From positions 1 to 56,977 of the forward strand of contig NZ_JALPTB010000043.1 of assembly GCF_023218075.1 (NCBI RefSeq): 56,977 bases of DNA, written 5' to 3'. Position numbers and translations under genes: made by a program. Source of the DNA: Rhodococcus sp. HM1. Its GTDB lineage: Bacteria; Actinomycetota; Actinomycetes; Mycobacteriales; Mycobacteriaceae. Shown piece by piece: positions 7,842-16,957 of the stretch. The notes below the pieces were generated by a model, which had not been told where the DNA came from, did no database searches, and was given only the letters and a program-made list of their open reading frames with translations. How positions within the stretch are numbered: position 1 is the first letter of the stretch; each line of letters opens with the position of its first letter.

Positions 7842-9269
7842 TCAGTAGCTGCGGCCGACGATCGCCGTCAGTTCCTCGGCCGGGGTTCCGGCATCCGGGA
7901 TGCCGCCGTCGGCCGCCTGAAGGCATCGGACGGTCACGGCCTGCGCGTTGAGTTCGCGCTCGCCGTGCTCGCCGAGAGCGTTCCAGGGAATCCGAGCGAA
8001 ACCGGTGGCGCTCGCATCGAGCGCCTCGGCCACGGTGGCAGCGTCGGCCGTGTACCGATCGAGCCGGTCCCGCGCCGCGGCGAACATCTCGGTGTGGATC
8101 ACGTCGAATAGTTCCCGGACCGCCGCGACCGCGGATTCGGCAGCGAGGGTGAGCTTCTGCTTCGTGTCGCGCCTGACCAGGGTGTACTCGCCGCGCTCGA
8201 GGTCCCGGGGACCGATCTCGATCCGCAGCGGCACGCCCTTGAGTTCCCATTCGGTCGTGCGGCGTCCGAATCCCTGGTCGGTGCGAGCATCCAGCCGCGC
8301 CCGCACACCCGCGGAGACGAGGGAGTCGGCGAGTGTCGAGGCCGCGGTCACGGTGGGATCGTCGTCCTTGACGCCGATCACCACGGCCTGCACCGGAGCG
8401 ATCCGCGGCGGGAGGCGAAGCCCCTGGTCGTCGCCGTGCGCCATGATCAGGCCGCCGATCATCCGCGTGCTCGATCCCCACGAGGTGGTCCAGCAGGTCC
8501 GGGACCTGCCCGACGTGTCGGTGTAGGTAATGCCGAACGCGCTCGCGAAGTTCCGGCCCAGCTCGTGGCTGGTGGCCATCTGCAACGCCTTGCCGTCGCC
8601 CATCATCGCTTCGCACGTCATGGTGGTCACCGCGCCGGCGAACCTCTCCCGGTCCGTCTTCACCCCGACCAGAACCGGGATCGCGAGCATGTTCTGCAGG
8701 AAGTCCCGATAGACGTCGAGATGGATACGCCGGGCGAACGCGGCGGCCTCCCCCTCGGTGGCGTGGGCGGTGTGCCCCTCCTGCCACAGGAACTCCGTCG
8801 TACGCAGGAAGATCCGCGGGCGCATCTCCCAACGCACCACGTTGGCCCACTGATTCAGCCGCATCGGCAGATCACGATGCGACTGAACCCATTTGGCCAT
8901 CAGTTCACCGAACACCGTCTCGCTCGTCGGGCGCACGACGGCAGGTTCGGTGAGATCCTTGCCGCCGGCGTGGGTGACCACCGCCAGCTCCGGGCTGAAT
9001 CCCTCGACGTGTTCGGCTTCGCGCTCGAGGTAGGACTGCGGAATGAGCAAGGGCAGGTAGACATTTTCGACACCGGCCGCCTTGATCCGCGCATCCACCG
9101 CCGCCTGCATGTGTTCCCACAGCGCATACGCGTACGGCCGGATCACCATCGTTCCGCGAACCGGTCCGTTGTCGGCCAGCTCCGCCTTGTTCAGAACGTC
9201 CTGATACCAGCGGGGGAAGTCCTCCACCTGCGAGGTCAGCACTCCGGGCTTCCGTGAGGATCCGGCCAT
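7842..9269 (-). CDS. proS: Proline--tRNA ligase, short type without an editing domain
   Basis: This class II aminoacyl-tRNA synthetase charges tRNA-Pro. It has 475 residues, about 100 fewer than the usual bacterial enzyme. The three class II motifs are visible: motif 1 around VRGTMVIRPYAYALWEHMQ; motif 2 RWEMRPRIFLRTTEFLWQEG with EGHTAHAT; motif 3 GGLIMAHGDDQGLRLPPRIAP. An anticodon-binding domain with a GRRTTEWELKGVPLRIEIGPRD stretch follows, ending in AIVGRSY. The bacterial INS editing domain between motifs 2 and 3 is absent, as in the archaeal/eukaryotic-like ProS3 group found in some actinobacteria. It lies upstream of dnaE2 on the same strand. The dnaE2 SOS box lies between them, so dnaE2 has its own promoter. 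Confidence 0.92.
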   Translation of the reverse strand: MAGSSRKPGVLTSQVEDFPRWYQDVLNKAELADNGPVRGTMVIRPYAYALWEHMQAAVDARIKAAGVENVYLPLLIPQSYLEREAEHVEGFSPELAVVTHAGGKDLTEPAVVRPTSETVFGELMAKWVQSHRDLPMRLNQWANVVRWEMRPRIFLRTTEFLWQEGHTAHATEGEAAAFARRIHLDVYRDFLQNMLAIPVLVGVKTDRERFAGAVTTMTCEAMMGDGKALQMATSHELGRNFASAFGITYTDTSGRSRTCWTTSWGSSTRMIGGLIMAHGDDQGLRLPPRIAPVQAVVIGVKDDDPTVTAASTLADSLVSAGVRARLDARTDQGFGRRTTEWELKGVPLRIEIGPRDLERGEYTLVRRDTKQKLTLAAESAVAAVRELFDVIHTEMFAAARDRLDRYTADAATVAEALDASATGFARIPWNALGEHGERELNAQAVTVRCLQAADGGIPDAGTPAEELTAIVGRSY

Positions 9270-9293
9270 CCAGCGATACTACCGACCCTTGGG

Positions 9294-9467
9294 TCAGCGG
9301 CGGAACAGTGAACGCAGGCCCGAGCGCCGGTCCCGAGCCGGTGCGGTGTCCCGATCGCACGTGCAGCGATCGGCGGCGGGCACGGAGCGCATGACAGCGT
9401 CGACGTGCTGTCCACAGCCTCCCCAGCCGGTCTTGCCGCAGCGGGGACAGGTGACGGGGTAGCACAT
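9294..9467 (-). CDS. Small cysteine-rich protein (57 aa)
   Basis: The protein begins MCYPVTCPRCGKTGWGGCGQ, continues with a VDAVMRSVPAADRCTCD segment, and ends in a basic tail. It has seven cysteines, including CxxC and CxC pairs, suggesting a zinc-ribbon-like or thiol-reactive mini-protein. The start is fixed by a strong Shine-Dalgarno, AGGAGG, about 7 nt before the ATG. I recall similar short proteins with the MCYP..CPxCGKxxWxGCGxHVD signature in many bacteria, without assigned function. It is 57 bp downstream of the persulfide dioxygenase-rhodanese gene on the same strand, so a role in sulfur chemistry is possible but is inference. Confidence 0.8.
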   Translation of the reverse strand: MCYPVTCPRCGKTGWGGCGQHVDAVMRSVPAADRCTCDRDTAPARDRRSGLRSLFRR

Positions 9468-9524
9468 GACATCCTCCTGGGATCGAAAGTTCGTGGAATC
9501 GAGAGCGACTGCCGCTCCCGGTGA

Positions 9525-10904
9525 TCAGGCGGGGACGCGGGATTCGACCCAGGCGTTGTAGCCGCCGAGCAGGTCCGAAACGTCGTCGAAGCCCTCGGCC
9601 CGCAGCAGCGAGGCCGCTACGCTCGAACGCCATCCACCCGCGCAGTGGACCACGACCGGCTTGCCGGCGGGCACCTGATCCATCCGGGTTCGCAACTGCG
9701 CCAACGGGATCGGGATTGCGCCCGGAATGGTGCCGCCTGCGCGCTCACCGGGGTTGCGGATGTCGAGCAGTGTCACCGCATCGGCGGCGAGCAACCGATC
9801 GAGTTCCGCGACAGTGAGACGCGGAGCGGACCGGACCAGCTCGGCCAGTTCCGCGGGGAACACCCCGTCGCGGTCGACGGCGAGATAGCCGGCCGCGCCG
9901 TCCGATCCGATCCGGGCCAGGCGCATGGCGGCATCCTGCTCCTCGCCGGGATAGGTGATCAGCACGATCTTCTCGCCGACCTCGGCGACCATGCCGCCGG
10001 TTTCGGCGAAGCGACCGTCGAATCCGACGTTGACCGAACCACGCAGGTGCCCGGCGGCGAAGTCGTCGACGCTGCGCGCATCGAGCACGCGGGTGCCGGC
10101 GGCGAGTTCGGCCTTCACCTGTGTCGGAGTCAGTTCGGGGATGGTGCGGTCCTGCGCGAGGAGCGGGTGGACCCGCTTGTTCATCGCGGCGTCGACCGCG
10201 AAGTACGACGGGGCAGCCGGCTGGCCCTCGGTGACGAGTGCGACGAAGTCGCCCTCGCTCATCGGTTGCACCGACGGGTTCGTGGCCCGCTGTTCGCCGA
10301 TGGTGGAGGTCAGTTCCGTCGACAGGTTCTTGCCGCACGACGAGCCGGCGCCGTGGGCGGGCATGACGGTGACCTCGTCGGGAAGGGTCAGCAACTTCTC
10401 GTGCACGGTGCGGTACATGGCCCGGGCCAGATCGGTGGTGGATCCGTCGCCGAGGTTGACCAGGTCCGGGCGGCCGACGTCGCCGATGAACAGCGAATCA
10501 CCGGTGAGCACCGCGATCGGTGTGGCGCCGGGATGCTCCCGCACCAGCACCGAGATCGATTCCCAGGTGTGTCCCGGCGTGGACAGGATCTCGAGTTCGA
10601 CCTCGCCGAGGGACAGGCGCTCACCGTCGCGCAGGCGGCGGATCGGGTAGTCGGTCTCGGCGGCTTCCCCGAAACCGATCCATGCGCCGGTGGCCTCGAC
10701 CAGTTCGAGATGTCCGGAGACGAAGTCGGCGTGGAAGTGCGTGTTGACAACCCCTTCGATGGTCAATCCGTATTTTGTTGCGTCGTCGAGGTATTCGGCG
10801 ATGTCGCGGCGCGGATCCACCACGACGGCCCGGCCGGTGCTCTCGTCGCCGATCAGGTACGACGCGTGAGAGAGGCACTCGATGTAGTACTGCTCGAGAA
10901 TCAT
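9525..10904 (-). CDS. MBL-fold persulfide dioxygenase fused to two rhodanese domains (CstB-like)
   Basis: The N-terminal metallo-beta-lactamase domain (residues 1-~235) is of the ETHE1/persulfide dioxygenase type. It carries HFHADFVSGH (56-65), the STPGHTWES histidine and GDSLFIGD. A rhodanese domain at ~265-355 has lost its catalytic cysteine (LITYPGEEQDA). A second rhodanese domain at ~365-459 keeps it (VVHCAGGWRSS, Cys421). The likely job is oxidation of low-molecular-weight persulfides to sulfite, plus sulfur transfer to make thiosulfate. It is transcribed away from the rhodanese/exporter genes, with two CsoR/CstR-type palindromes in the 133-bp shared promoter region. The fusion layout parallels staphylococcal CstB. 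Confidence 0.92.
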   Translation of the reverse strand: MILEQYYIECLSHASYLIGDESTGRAVVVDPRRDIAEYLDDATKYGLTIEGVVNTHFHADFVSGHLELVEATGAWIGFGEAAETDYPIRRLRDGERLSLGEVELEILSTPGHTWESISVLVREHPGATPIAVLTGDSLFIGDVGRPDLVNLGDGSTTDLARAMYRTVHEKLLTLPDEVTVMPAHGAGSSCGKNLSTELTSTIGEQRATNPSVQPMSEGDFVALVTEGQPAAPSYFAVDAAMNKRVHPLLAQDRTIPELTPTQVKAELAAGTRVLDARSVDDFAAGHLRGSVNVGFDGRFAETGGMVAEVGEKIVLITYPGEEQDAAMRLARIGSDGAAGYLAVDRDGVFPAELAELVRSAPRLTVAELDRLLAADAVTLLDIRNPGERAGGTIPGAIPIPLAQLRTRMDQVPAGKPVVVHCAGGWRSSVAASLLRAEGFDDVSDLLGGYNAWVESRVPA

Positions 10905-10972
10905 GGACTCCTCCGTGGCTGGTGCCTGCGGGTTCCCGGGGGATCACCGGGTCGATGTGGACAGCCTGGCAT

Positions 10973-10988
10973 ATACCCCCTAGGGTAT
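10973..10988. promoter_or_regulatory. CsoR/CstR-type operator 1
   Basis: ATACCCCCTAGGGTAT is a palindrome with six-base arms (ATACCC/GGGTAT). It has the G-tract look of CsoR-family operators. It sits in the divergent promoter region between the persulfide dioxygenase gene and the rhodanese-DUF2892 gene. Confidence 0.8.
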
Positions 10989-10994
10989 GTCAAG

Positions 10995-11008
10995 TACCCC
11001 CGGGGGTA
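10995..11008. promoter_or_regulatory. CsoR/CstR-type operator 2
   Basis: TACCCCCGGGGGTA is a perfect 14-bp palindrome, 6 bp from operator 1 and 29 bp before the rhodanese-DUF2892 start. The same 14-mer recurs upstream of the CsoR-family repressor gene at 12422. Confidence 0.82.
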
Positions 11009-11037
11009 TCCCCCGCCTCACCCCACGAAAGGCCGGC

Positions 11038-11634
11038 ATGACCGACTTCCCCGCCACCGTCGATCCGATCGCCCTGCGCGAGCTGACCGAATCCGGCAAG
11101 AACGTGCGCATCGTCGACGTCCGGACACCGAGCGAATTCGAGACCGTGCACATTCCCGGCGCCTACAACGTCCCCCTCGATCTGCTGCGGGAACACCGCG
11201 ACGAGTTTCTCGCCCACTTCGACGAGAACATCGTGCTGGTGTGCCGCTCCGGGCAGCGCGCCGCCCAGGCCGAGGAGACCCTGCGCGTCGCAGGACTGTG
11301 CAACGTCCACATCCTCGACGGCGGCATGCTCGGATGGGAAGCCGCCGGCCTGCCCGTGCAACGCGGCGTCCAGCGCTGGGACCTCGAACGGCAGGTCCGG
11401 CTCGTCGCCGGCTCCCTCGTGCTGAGCTCGGTTCTGGCCAGCGTCGCCGTCCCCAAGCTCAAGTGGCTCGCCGCCGGCATCGGCGGTGGCCTCGCGTTCG
11501 CCGCGGTGACGAACACCTGCGCGATGGGCGCCGCGTTGGCGAAGCTGCCCTACAACCACAGCGCATCATGTGACGCCCGGACGATCGTCGCCCGCTTGAC
11601 CGAATCGACGGACACGGGCGACCGGGAGGCATGA
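11038..11634 (+). CDS. Rhodanese domain - DUF2892 membrane protein
   Basis: This 198-residue fusion has a rhodanese domain (residues ~8-105) with active-site loop VLVCRSGQRA (Cys69). A C-terminal DUF2892 region follows with two hydrophobic segments (LVAGSLVLSSVLASVAV and WLAAGIGGGLAFAAV) and a conserved TNTCAMGAALAKLPYN motif. Membrane rhodaneses of this type accept sulfane sulfur at the inner face of the membrane. The start is the ATG at 11038, with GAAAGG upstream. The TauE/SafE gene begins one base after its stop, so the two are cotranscribed from the CstR-type operators. Confidence 0.88.
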   Translation: MTDFPATVDPIALRELTESGKNVRIVDVRTPSEFETVHIPGAYNVPLDLLREHRDEFLAHFDENIVLVCRSGQRAAQAEETLRVAGLCNVHILDGGMLGWEAAGLPVQRGVQRWDLERQVRLVAGSLVLSSVLASVAVPKLKWLAAGIGGGLAFAAVTNTCAMGAALAKLPYNHSASCDARTIVARLTESTDTGDREA

Positions 11635-11635
11635 G

Positions 11636-12737
<1,102 letters not shown>

Positions 12738-12795
12738 GCATCGCTCTCGCTCGAGCACTGCACTGGCCTGAGCACACCGAGTGAAAGGCAGACAC

Positions 12796-13209
12796 ATGAC
12801 GGCACTGGCATTGTCGACGACTCTGCACACCTCCTTCGCCGACGCGGTCGAGCGAACCCGGAAAGCACTGGCAGACCAGGGTTTCGGCATCCTCACCGAG
12901 ATCGACATGAAAGCCACGCTGAAGGCGAAACTCGGCGAGGACATGGAGGACTACCTGATCCTCGGTGCCTGCAACCCACCGCTGGCGCATCGCGCGGTGA
13001 ACGTCGACCGGCAGATCGGGCTGTTGTTGCCCTGCAACGTCGTGGTTCGCGCCGATCCCGCCGACCCGGGCACGGTACTGATCGACGCGATGAACCCCCG
13101 GCTGATGGTCCAGGTCGCCGACCAGCCGGGACTCGGTGAGGTCGCCGACGACGCCACGGTCGCTCTGCAGGCAGCCATCGACTCCCTGGCCGCGACCGCG
13201 ACGAACTGA
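12796..13209 (+). CDS. DUF302 domain protein
   Basis: A 137-residue cytosolic protein made of a single DUF302 domain (FADAVERTRKALADQGFGIL; EIDMKATLKAKLGEDMEDY; ILGACNPPLAHRAV; GLLLPCNVVVR). DUF302 proteins often accompany rhodaneses and sulfur-oxidation genes; their biochemical role is unclear. The ATG at 12796 has GAAAGG 8 nt upstream. It follows the CstR-like repressor gene by 58 bp and probably belongs to the same sulfur transcription unit. Cysteines in ACNPP and LPCNV are conserved-looking. Confidence 0.85.
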   Translation: MTALALSTTLHTSFADAVERTRKALADQGFGILTEIDMKATLKAKLGEDMEDYLILGACNPPLAHRAVNVDRQIGLLLPCNVVVRADPADPGTVLIDAMNPRLMVQVADQPGLGEVADDATVALQAAIDSLAATATN

Positions 13210-13215
13210 CTCCCG

Positions 13216-14025
13216 TCACCGCACGGTGCTCGCATACAGCGTCTGGGCGCACGTGCCGATCAACCCGGTCGTATCGCTCAGACGCGCGTACGCCGCCGCG
13301 CCGTGCCCGGGCATGCTGTGGGTGACCGCATCGATGCCGATCCAGTCACCGACCGGATCACGGTGCAGGACGACATGCAGATCCGCGTTGATCGCGGGAA
13401 ACCGCCCCGGATGCGCCGCGAGGCTCATTCCACTCGACGAGTCGGCCAGGATCAGCACCCGCTGCCAGGGACTCGGCTCTTCCCCGGCCACGAGAGCGCA
13501 CAGGGATCGTCCCCAGGCCGCGGCAGGCCCGAACTCGGCAAAACTTCCTGTGGTGAAACGGAACTGCGTCGCAGCGAGATACCCGTCCGTGTTCGCCCCG
13601 GGAATGACACCTCCGTCCTGCGCGTGATCCGGATCGGTGTCCAGCACCGGCGGCGTGGGGTCGACGGCCGGGTAGTCGTCGTCGACGCGGGCGAGGCGCC
13701 ACGCCCGGACGGACAGCACCGGCCGCTCGCCCACCACACCGGTCGCTTGAATCAGGGCGGTGCGTCTGCCCGGACGGACCACCGAGGTGGTCACGGTGAT
13801 GGGCGCGACCGGGATCGGCGCGAGAATGTCCACCGACACGCCTCCGAGCCGCTGACCGTCGGCGACGTGGTGCCGTTCGATCTCCCCGGTCAGCAGCGCC
13901 GAGGGCGGACCGGCGTGCTGGGCCTGCGGCCCCCACGGCCCCGCCGTCGCCGGCGTGCTCTCGAAGGTCGTTTCGTCGCGGCGTTCGTAGAAGCCGTCCA
14001 CCCGGTTCACCCCCACCCGCTCCAC
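13216..14025 (-). CDS. Thioesterase-family protein (double hot-dog, TesB-like)
   Basis: The 269-residue protein has two hot-dog halves typical of actinobacterial TesB-like acyl-CoA thioesterases. The first contains GPWGPQAQHAGPPSALLTGEIER and a SVDILAPIPVAPITVTTSVVRPGRR strand pair. The second has a LAAHPGRFPAINADLHVVLHRDPVGDWIG segment. It would hydrolyse acyl-CoAs; chain-length preference is not readable. The GTG at 14025 is used here; a GTG 15 nt downstream (14010) is possible. It converges with the DUF302 gene (6 bp apart) and is divergent from the GNAT gene. Confidence 0.82.
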   Translation of the reverse strand: MERVGVNRVDGFYERRDETTFESTPATAGPWGPQAQHAGPPSALLTGEIERHHVADGQRLGGVSVDILAPIPVAPITVTTSVVRPGRRTALIQATGVVGERPVLSVRAWRLARVDDDYPAVDPTPPVLDTDPDHAQDGGVIPGANTDGYLAATQFRFTTGSFAEFGPAAAWGRSLCALVAGEEPSPWQRVLILADSSSGMSLAAHPGRFPAINADLHVVLHRDPVGDWIGIDAVTHSMPGHGAAAYARLSDTTGLIGTCAQTLYASTVR

Positions 14026-14131
14026 CGGAGACCTTCCCCGGACGTTCCTCTACTCCTAGCATTCGGGAGTACCGCCGCGCGGCAGGAACGCGCAGCGCTG
14101 CGATCGCACGCACGGAATCGAGGTGGTCGCG

Positions 14132-14620
14132 ATGCCCGGAGCTTCGGACGAGGTGATCCGCCGCGCGGTTCCGGCCGAAGCAGAGGCTCTCGCCGACCTG
14201 CAGGCCGCTTGCTGGGACGACGCCTACACGGGACTGATCGACCCCGCGATCCTGGCCGGTCTCCGTGATCCCGACGAACGCGCCCGACGCATCGAAACCT
14301 GGCGGACCCGGGCACCGAACGCTCTCGTCGTCGAACTGCCCGACGGAAGCCTGGCGGGCTTCGCCACGAGCGGCCCACCCGACGAACCCGACGCGCCGAC
14401 TCCCCTGCAGCTGTACGCGCTGTACGTGCGGGGCTCCCACTGGGGACTCGGCTACGGCCGGCGGCTCCTCGACGCGGCACTGGGAGCGCAACCGGCCCAC
14501 CTGTGGGTGCTCGAGACGAACATCCGCGCGCAACGGTTCTACGCGCACGCAGGATTCGGCGGTGACGGGCACATCCGACGGGAACCCGTCGGGACCTTGG
14601 TTCGCTGGGTACGTGACTAG
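14132..14620 (+). CDS. GNAT family N-acetyltransferase
   Basis: A single GNAT acetyltransferase domain of 162 residues. It has the N-terminal IRRAVPAEAEALADLQAACW helix and LYALYVRGSHWGLGYGRRLL, which is the beta4-alpha3 acetyl-CoA pyrophosphate-binding segment. LWVLETNIRAQRFYAHAGF follows, the conserved alpha4/beta6 part. It transfers an acetyl group from acetyl-CoA to an amine; the substrate is unknown. The ATG at 14132 is preferred because GAGGTGG precedes it; a GTG at 14123 is in frame. Confidence 0.85.
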   Translation: MPGASDEVIRRAVPAEAEALADLQAACWDDAYTGLIDPAILAGLRDPDERARRIETWRTRAPNALVVELPDGSLAGFATSGPPDEPDAPTPLQLYALYVRGSHWGLGYGRRLLDAALGAQPAHLWVLETNIRAQRFYAHAGFGGDGHIRREPVGTLVRWVRD

Positions 14621-14731
14621 CGATCGTGCGCCCGCGGGTCATTCCGGCAGCCCGGCGGACGGACCGCCCGCAGAGCTGTCGGTGTCCGATTTGCGGTAAG
14701 GTCGACGGCGAACCGGCGAAATGGGGGGCGG

Positions 14732-15277
14732 GTGGACATCTTCTACATTGCGTGTCTCGCAATGGGTCTGGTGGGGGTCGTGGGGACCCTCGTGGTCGGG
14801 GAAACCGGATCGGAACTCGGAGACGCCGGTAACGGTCTTCCGTTCCTGAATCTCACCACCGTCGCCACAGCGCTTCTCGGAATCGGCGTGGGAGGCGGTA
14901 CCGCAGCACTTCTCGGATTCGGATCCGTTGCCGCTGCGGTCGCCGCAGCGTGCACAGCGCTCGTCCTGGTCGTCGTGACCCGAGGTGTTCTTCTGCCGTA
15001 TCTGCTACGGCAGCAGGACAACTCCCACACCGGACGCCTCTCGTACATCGGACTGACCGGCGTCGTCACGCTGTCGATCGAACCCGGCGGCTGGGGCGAG
15101 GTCGCGTTCACCGACACCGAGGGCAACCGGGTACGGTCCCGAGCCGTCACCGCGGAAGAGATTGCGCTGCCTGCGAATTCCCACGTCTATATCGGAGACG
15201 TCGACGATCAGGTCGTGCACGTCGTGTCGATCCCGGACGATCCCCACGCCGGTCTGCACATGCCCGAATCGAACTGA
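14732..15277 (+). CDS. NfeD/YqiJ-like membrane protein partner of flotillin
   Basis: The 181-residue protein has three hydrophobic segments in its first ~95 residues (an N-terminal helix, LLGIGVGGGTAALLGFGSVAAAVA and ALVLVVVTRGVLLPYLL). A C-terminal small beta domain (~100-170) resembles the OB fold of NfeD/YqiJ proteins. Such proteins are encoded next to flotillins and act with them in membrane microdomain organisation. The start is a GTG preceded by GGGGGGCGG. The flotillin gene begins 10 bp after its stop, and a hairpin follows the flotillin gene, so the two form a bicistronic unit. Confidence 0.78.
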   Translation: MDIFYIACLAMGLVGVVGTLVVGETGSELGDAGNGLPFLNLTTVATALLGIGVGGGTAALLGFGSVAAAVAAACTALVLVVVTRGVLLPYLLRQQDNSHTGRLSYIGLTGVVTLSIEPGGWGEVAFTDTEGNRVRSRAVTAEEIALPANSHVYIGDVDDQVVHVVSIPDDPHAGLHMPESN

Positions 15278-15287
15278 GGATGACTAC

Positions 15288-16862
15288 ATGATCGTTGTCG
15301 CGGTCGCCGTCGTGGTGGCTCTGGTGGTGTTCGTCGGAGTGCCACTCGTCTATGTCCGGAACTACATCAAGGTCCCCCCGAACGAGGTTGCGGTCTTCAC
15401 CGGTCGCGGAAAGCCGAAGGTCGTGCGGGGCGGGGCCCGTTTCAAGATCCCCGGTATCGAGCGGGTGGACATCATGTCGCTCGAACCGTTCAACGTGAGC
15501 ATCAACCTCCAGAACGCCCTGTCGAACGACGGTGTGCCGGTGAACGTCGAAGCGGTCGGCCTGGTGCGCATCGGATCCGCCGACGAGGCCGTCCAGACCG
15601 CGGTCCAGCGATTCCTCACCTCCGACCTCGACGAACTGCGCCGGCAGATCAACGAGATCCTCGCCGGTTCGCTGCGCGGCATCACCGCCACGATGACCGT
15701 CGAGGATCTGAACTCGAACCGTGAGACGCTCGCGCGCAGCGTCGTCGACGAGGCCGGCGGCGACCTCGCCCGCATCGGCATGGAAGTCGACGTCCTCAAG
15801 ATCGCCGGGATCAGCGACAACAACGGCTATCTCGAATCCCTGGGTCAGCGTCGGATCGCCGAGGTCAAGCGGGACGCCGCGGTCGGCACCGCGAACGCCG
15901 AACGCGACGCCCAGATCCAGTCCGCGAAGGCGAGGCAGGAAGGCGCGGTCGCGCAGGCCCAGGCCGACACCGCCATCGCCGCCGCGAACCAGGCCCGCGA
16001 CGTCGAGCTGGCGAAGCTGCGTGCCCGAACCGAGGCGGAGAACGCCGAAGCCGATCAGGCCGGTCCCCTGGCACGGGCCACCGCGGAGAAGGCGGTCCGG
16101 ATCGCCCAGGAGCAGGCCGAAGCCGCGCAGGTCGAGGCCCGCATCGAGGTCGAGAAGCGTCGCGCCGAACAAGCGAAGGCGGCCCTCGAAGCCGACGTGA
16201 TCGCCCCCGCGGAAGCGGAACGTCAGGCCGCGGTCGCGCGTGCCGAAGGTGAGAAGCAGGCGACGATCCTGCGTGCCGATGCCGCGGCCGAGGCCGCCCG
16301 CCGGTCGGGTGCAGCAGACGCCGATGCCCGCAAGCTCGCCGCCGCCGCGGTGCGTACCGAGCAGCTGGCCGAAGCCGAGGGCATCAAGGCCCGCCTCGAA
16401 GCCGAGGCCGAGGGTCGCAAGGCCGCCGCCGACGCGCTGCGTGCCGAGCAGCAGGCCGAAGCCGACGGTCTGCGCGCCCGGCTCGAGGCCGAAGCGAGCG
16501 GTAAGCAGGAGATCGCGGCGGCACTCAACGCGTACAGCCCGGCCGCTGCGCAACTGCTCATGCTGCCGGACGTCCTCGCGGCCCTGGTTGAAGCGACGGC
16601 CGCGGCCGCGAAGCCGGTCGGCGAGATCGACCGCATCTCGATCGTCGGGGGCGCCGACGGCGTGTCCGGGTCGGTGGGTTCGATCCTCGGGATCAGCCCG
16701 TCGACCATCGCCGGCGTGATCGAGACACTCGAAGCCTCCGGTATCGACATCAGCGGCATGCTCGGGTCCGTCGGAAAACGCCCCGCAACGGCTGCGGCCA
16801 CCGCCCCCGTCTCCGCTGCACCGATCGCGAAGGTCGATGCCGCGCACAATGGCAGCAGTTAG
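15288..16862 (+). CDS. Flotillin/YqiK family SPFH protein
   Basis: The 524-residue protein has an N-terminal membrane anchor (VVAVAVVVALVVFVGVPLVY). The SPFH/band-7 domain (~25-200) begins YIKVPPNEVAVFTGRG. A very long alanine/glutamate/arginine-rich coiled coil (~205-430) has repeated EAEA and AEAEGRKAA blocks. The C-terminal oligomerisation region contains LMLPDVLAALVEATAAAAKPVGEIDRISIVGG, typical of flotillins. Flotillins scaffold lipid microdomains at the inner face of the membrane. The ATG at 15288 is preceded by GAGGA. It is coupled to the NfeD-like gene. Confidence 0.93.
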   Translation: MIVVAVAVVVALVVFVGVPLVYVRNYIKVPPNEVAVFTGRGKPKVVRGGARFKIPGIERVDIMSLEPFNVSINLQNALSNDGVPVNVEAVGLVRIGSADEAVQTAVQRFLTSDLDELRRQINEILAGSLRGITATMTVEDLNSNRETLARSVVDEAGGDLARIGMEVDVLKIAGISDNNGYLESLGQRRIAEVKRDAAVGTANAERDAQIQSAKARQEGAVAQAQADTAIAAANQARDVELAKLRARTEAENAEADQAGPLARATAEKAVRIAQEQAEAAQVEARIEVEKRRAEQAKAALEADVIAPAEAERQAAVARAEGEKQATILRADAAAEAARRSGAADADARKLAAAAVRTEQLAEAEGIKARLEAEAEGRKAAADALRAEQQAEADGLRARLEAEASGKQEIAAALNAYSPAAAQLLMLPDVLAALVEATAAAAKPVGEIDRISIVGGADGVSGSVGSILGISPSTIAGVIETLEASGIDISGMLGSVGKRPATAAATAPVSAAPIAKVDAAHNGSS

Positions 16863-16868
16863 GTAGGT

Positions 16869-16904
16869 GCGTCTTTCGGACTGCGCGAGCGGCCCGAAAG
16901 ACGC
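16869..16904 (+). terminator. Terminator hairpin after the NfeD-flotillin operon
   Basis: Arms GCGTCTTTCGG and CCGAAAGACGC form a perfect 11-bp stem with a 14-nt loop, starting 6 nt after the flotillin stop. This separates the flotillin operon from the YihY-like gene. Confidence 0.65.
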
Positions 16905-16957
16905 GCTGCGCGGCGTGCCCTCGGCTTCGGCCCGTGGGATGACGGAAGGATTCCGGC

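Noticed and set aside
9236..9472. A 78-codon minus-strand frame covering the small cysteine-rich gene
   Set aside because: A different frame of the same DNA (9294-9467) has the strong ribosome site and the conserved-looking cysteine motifs.
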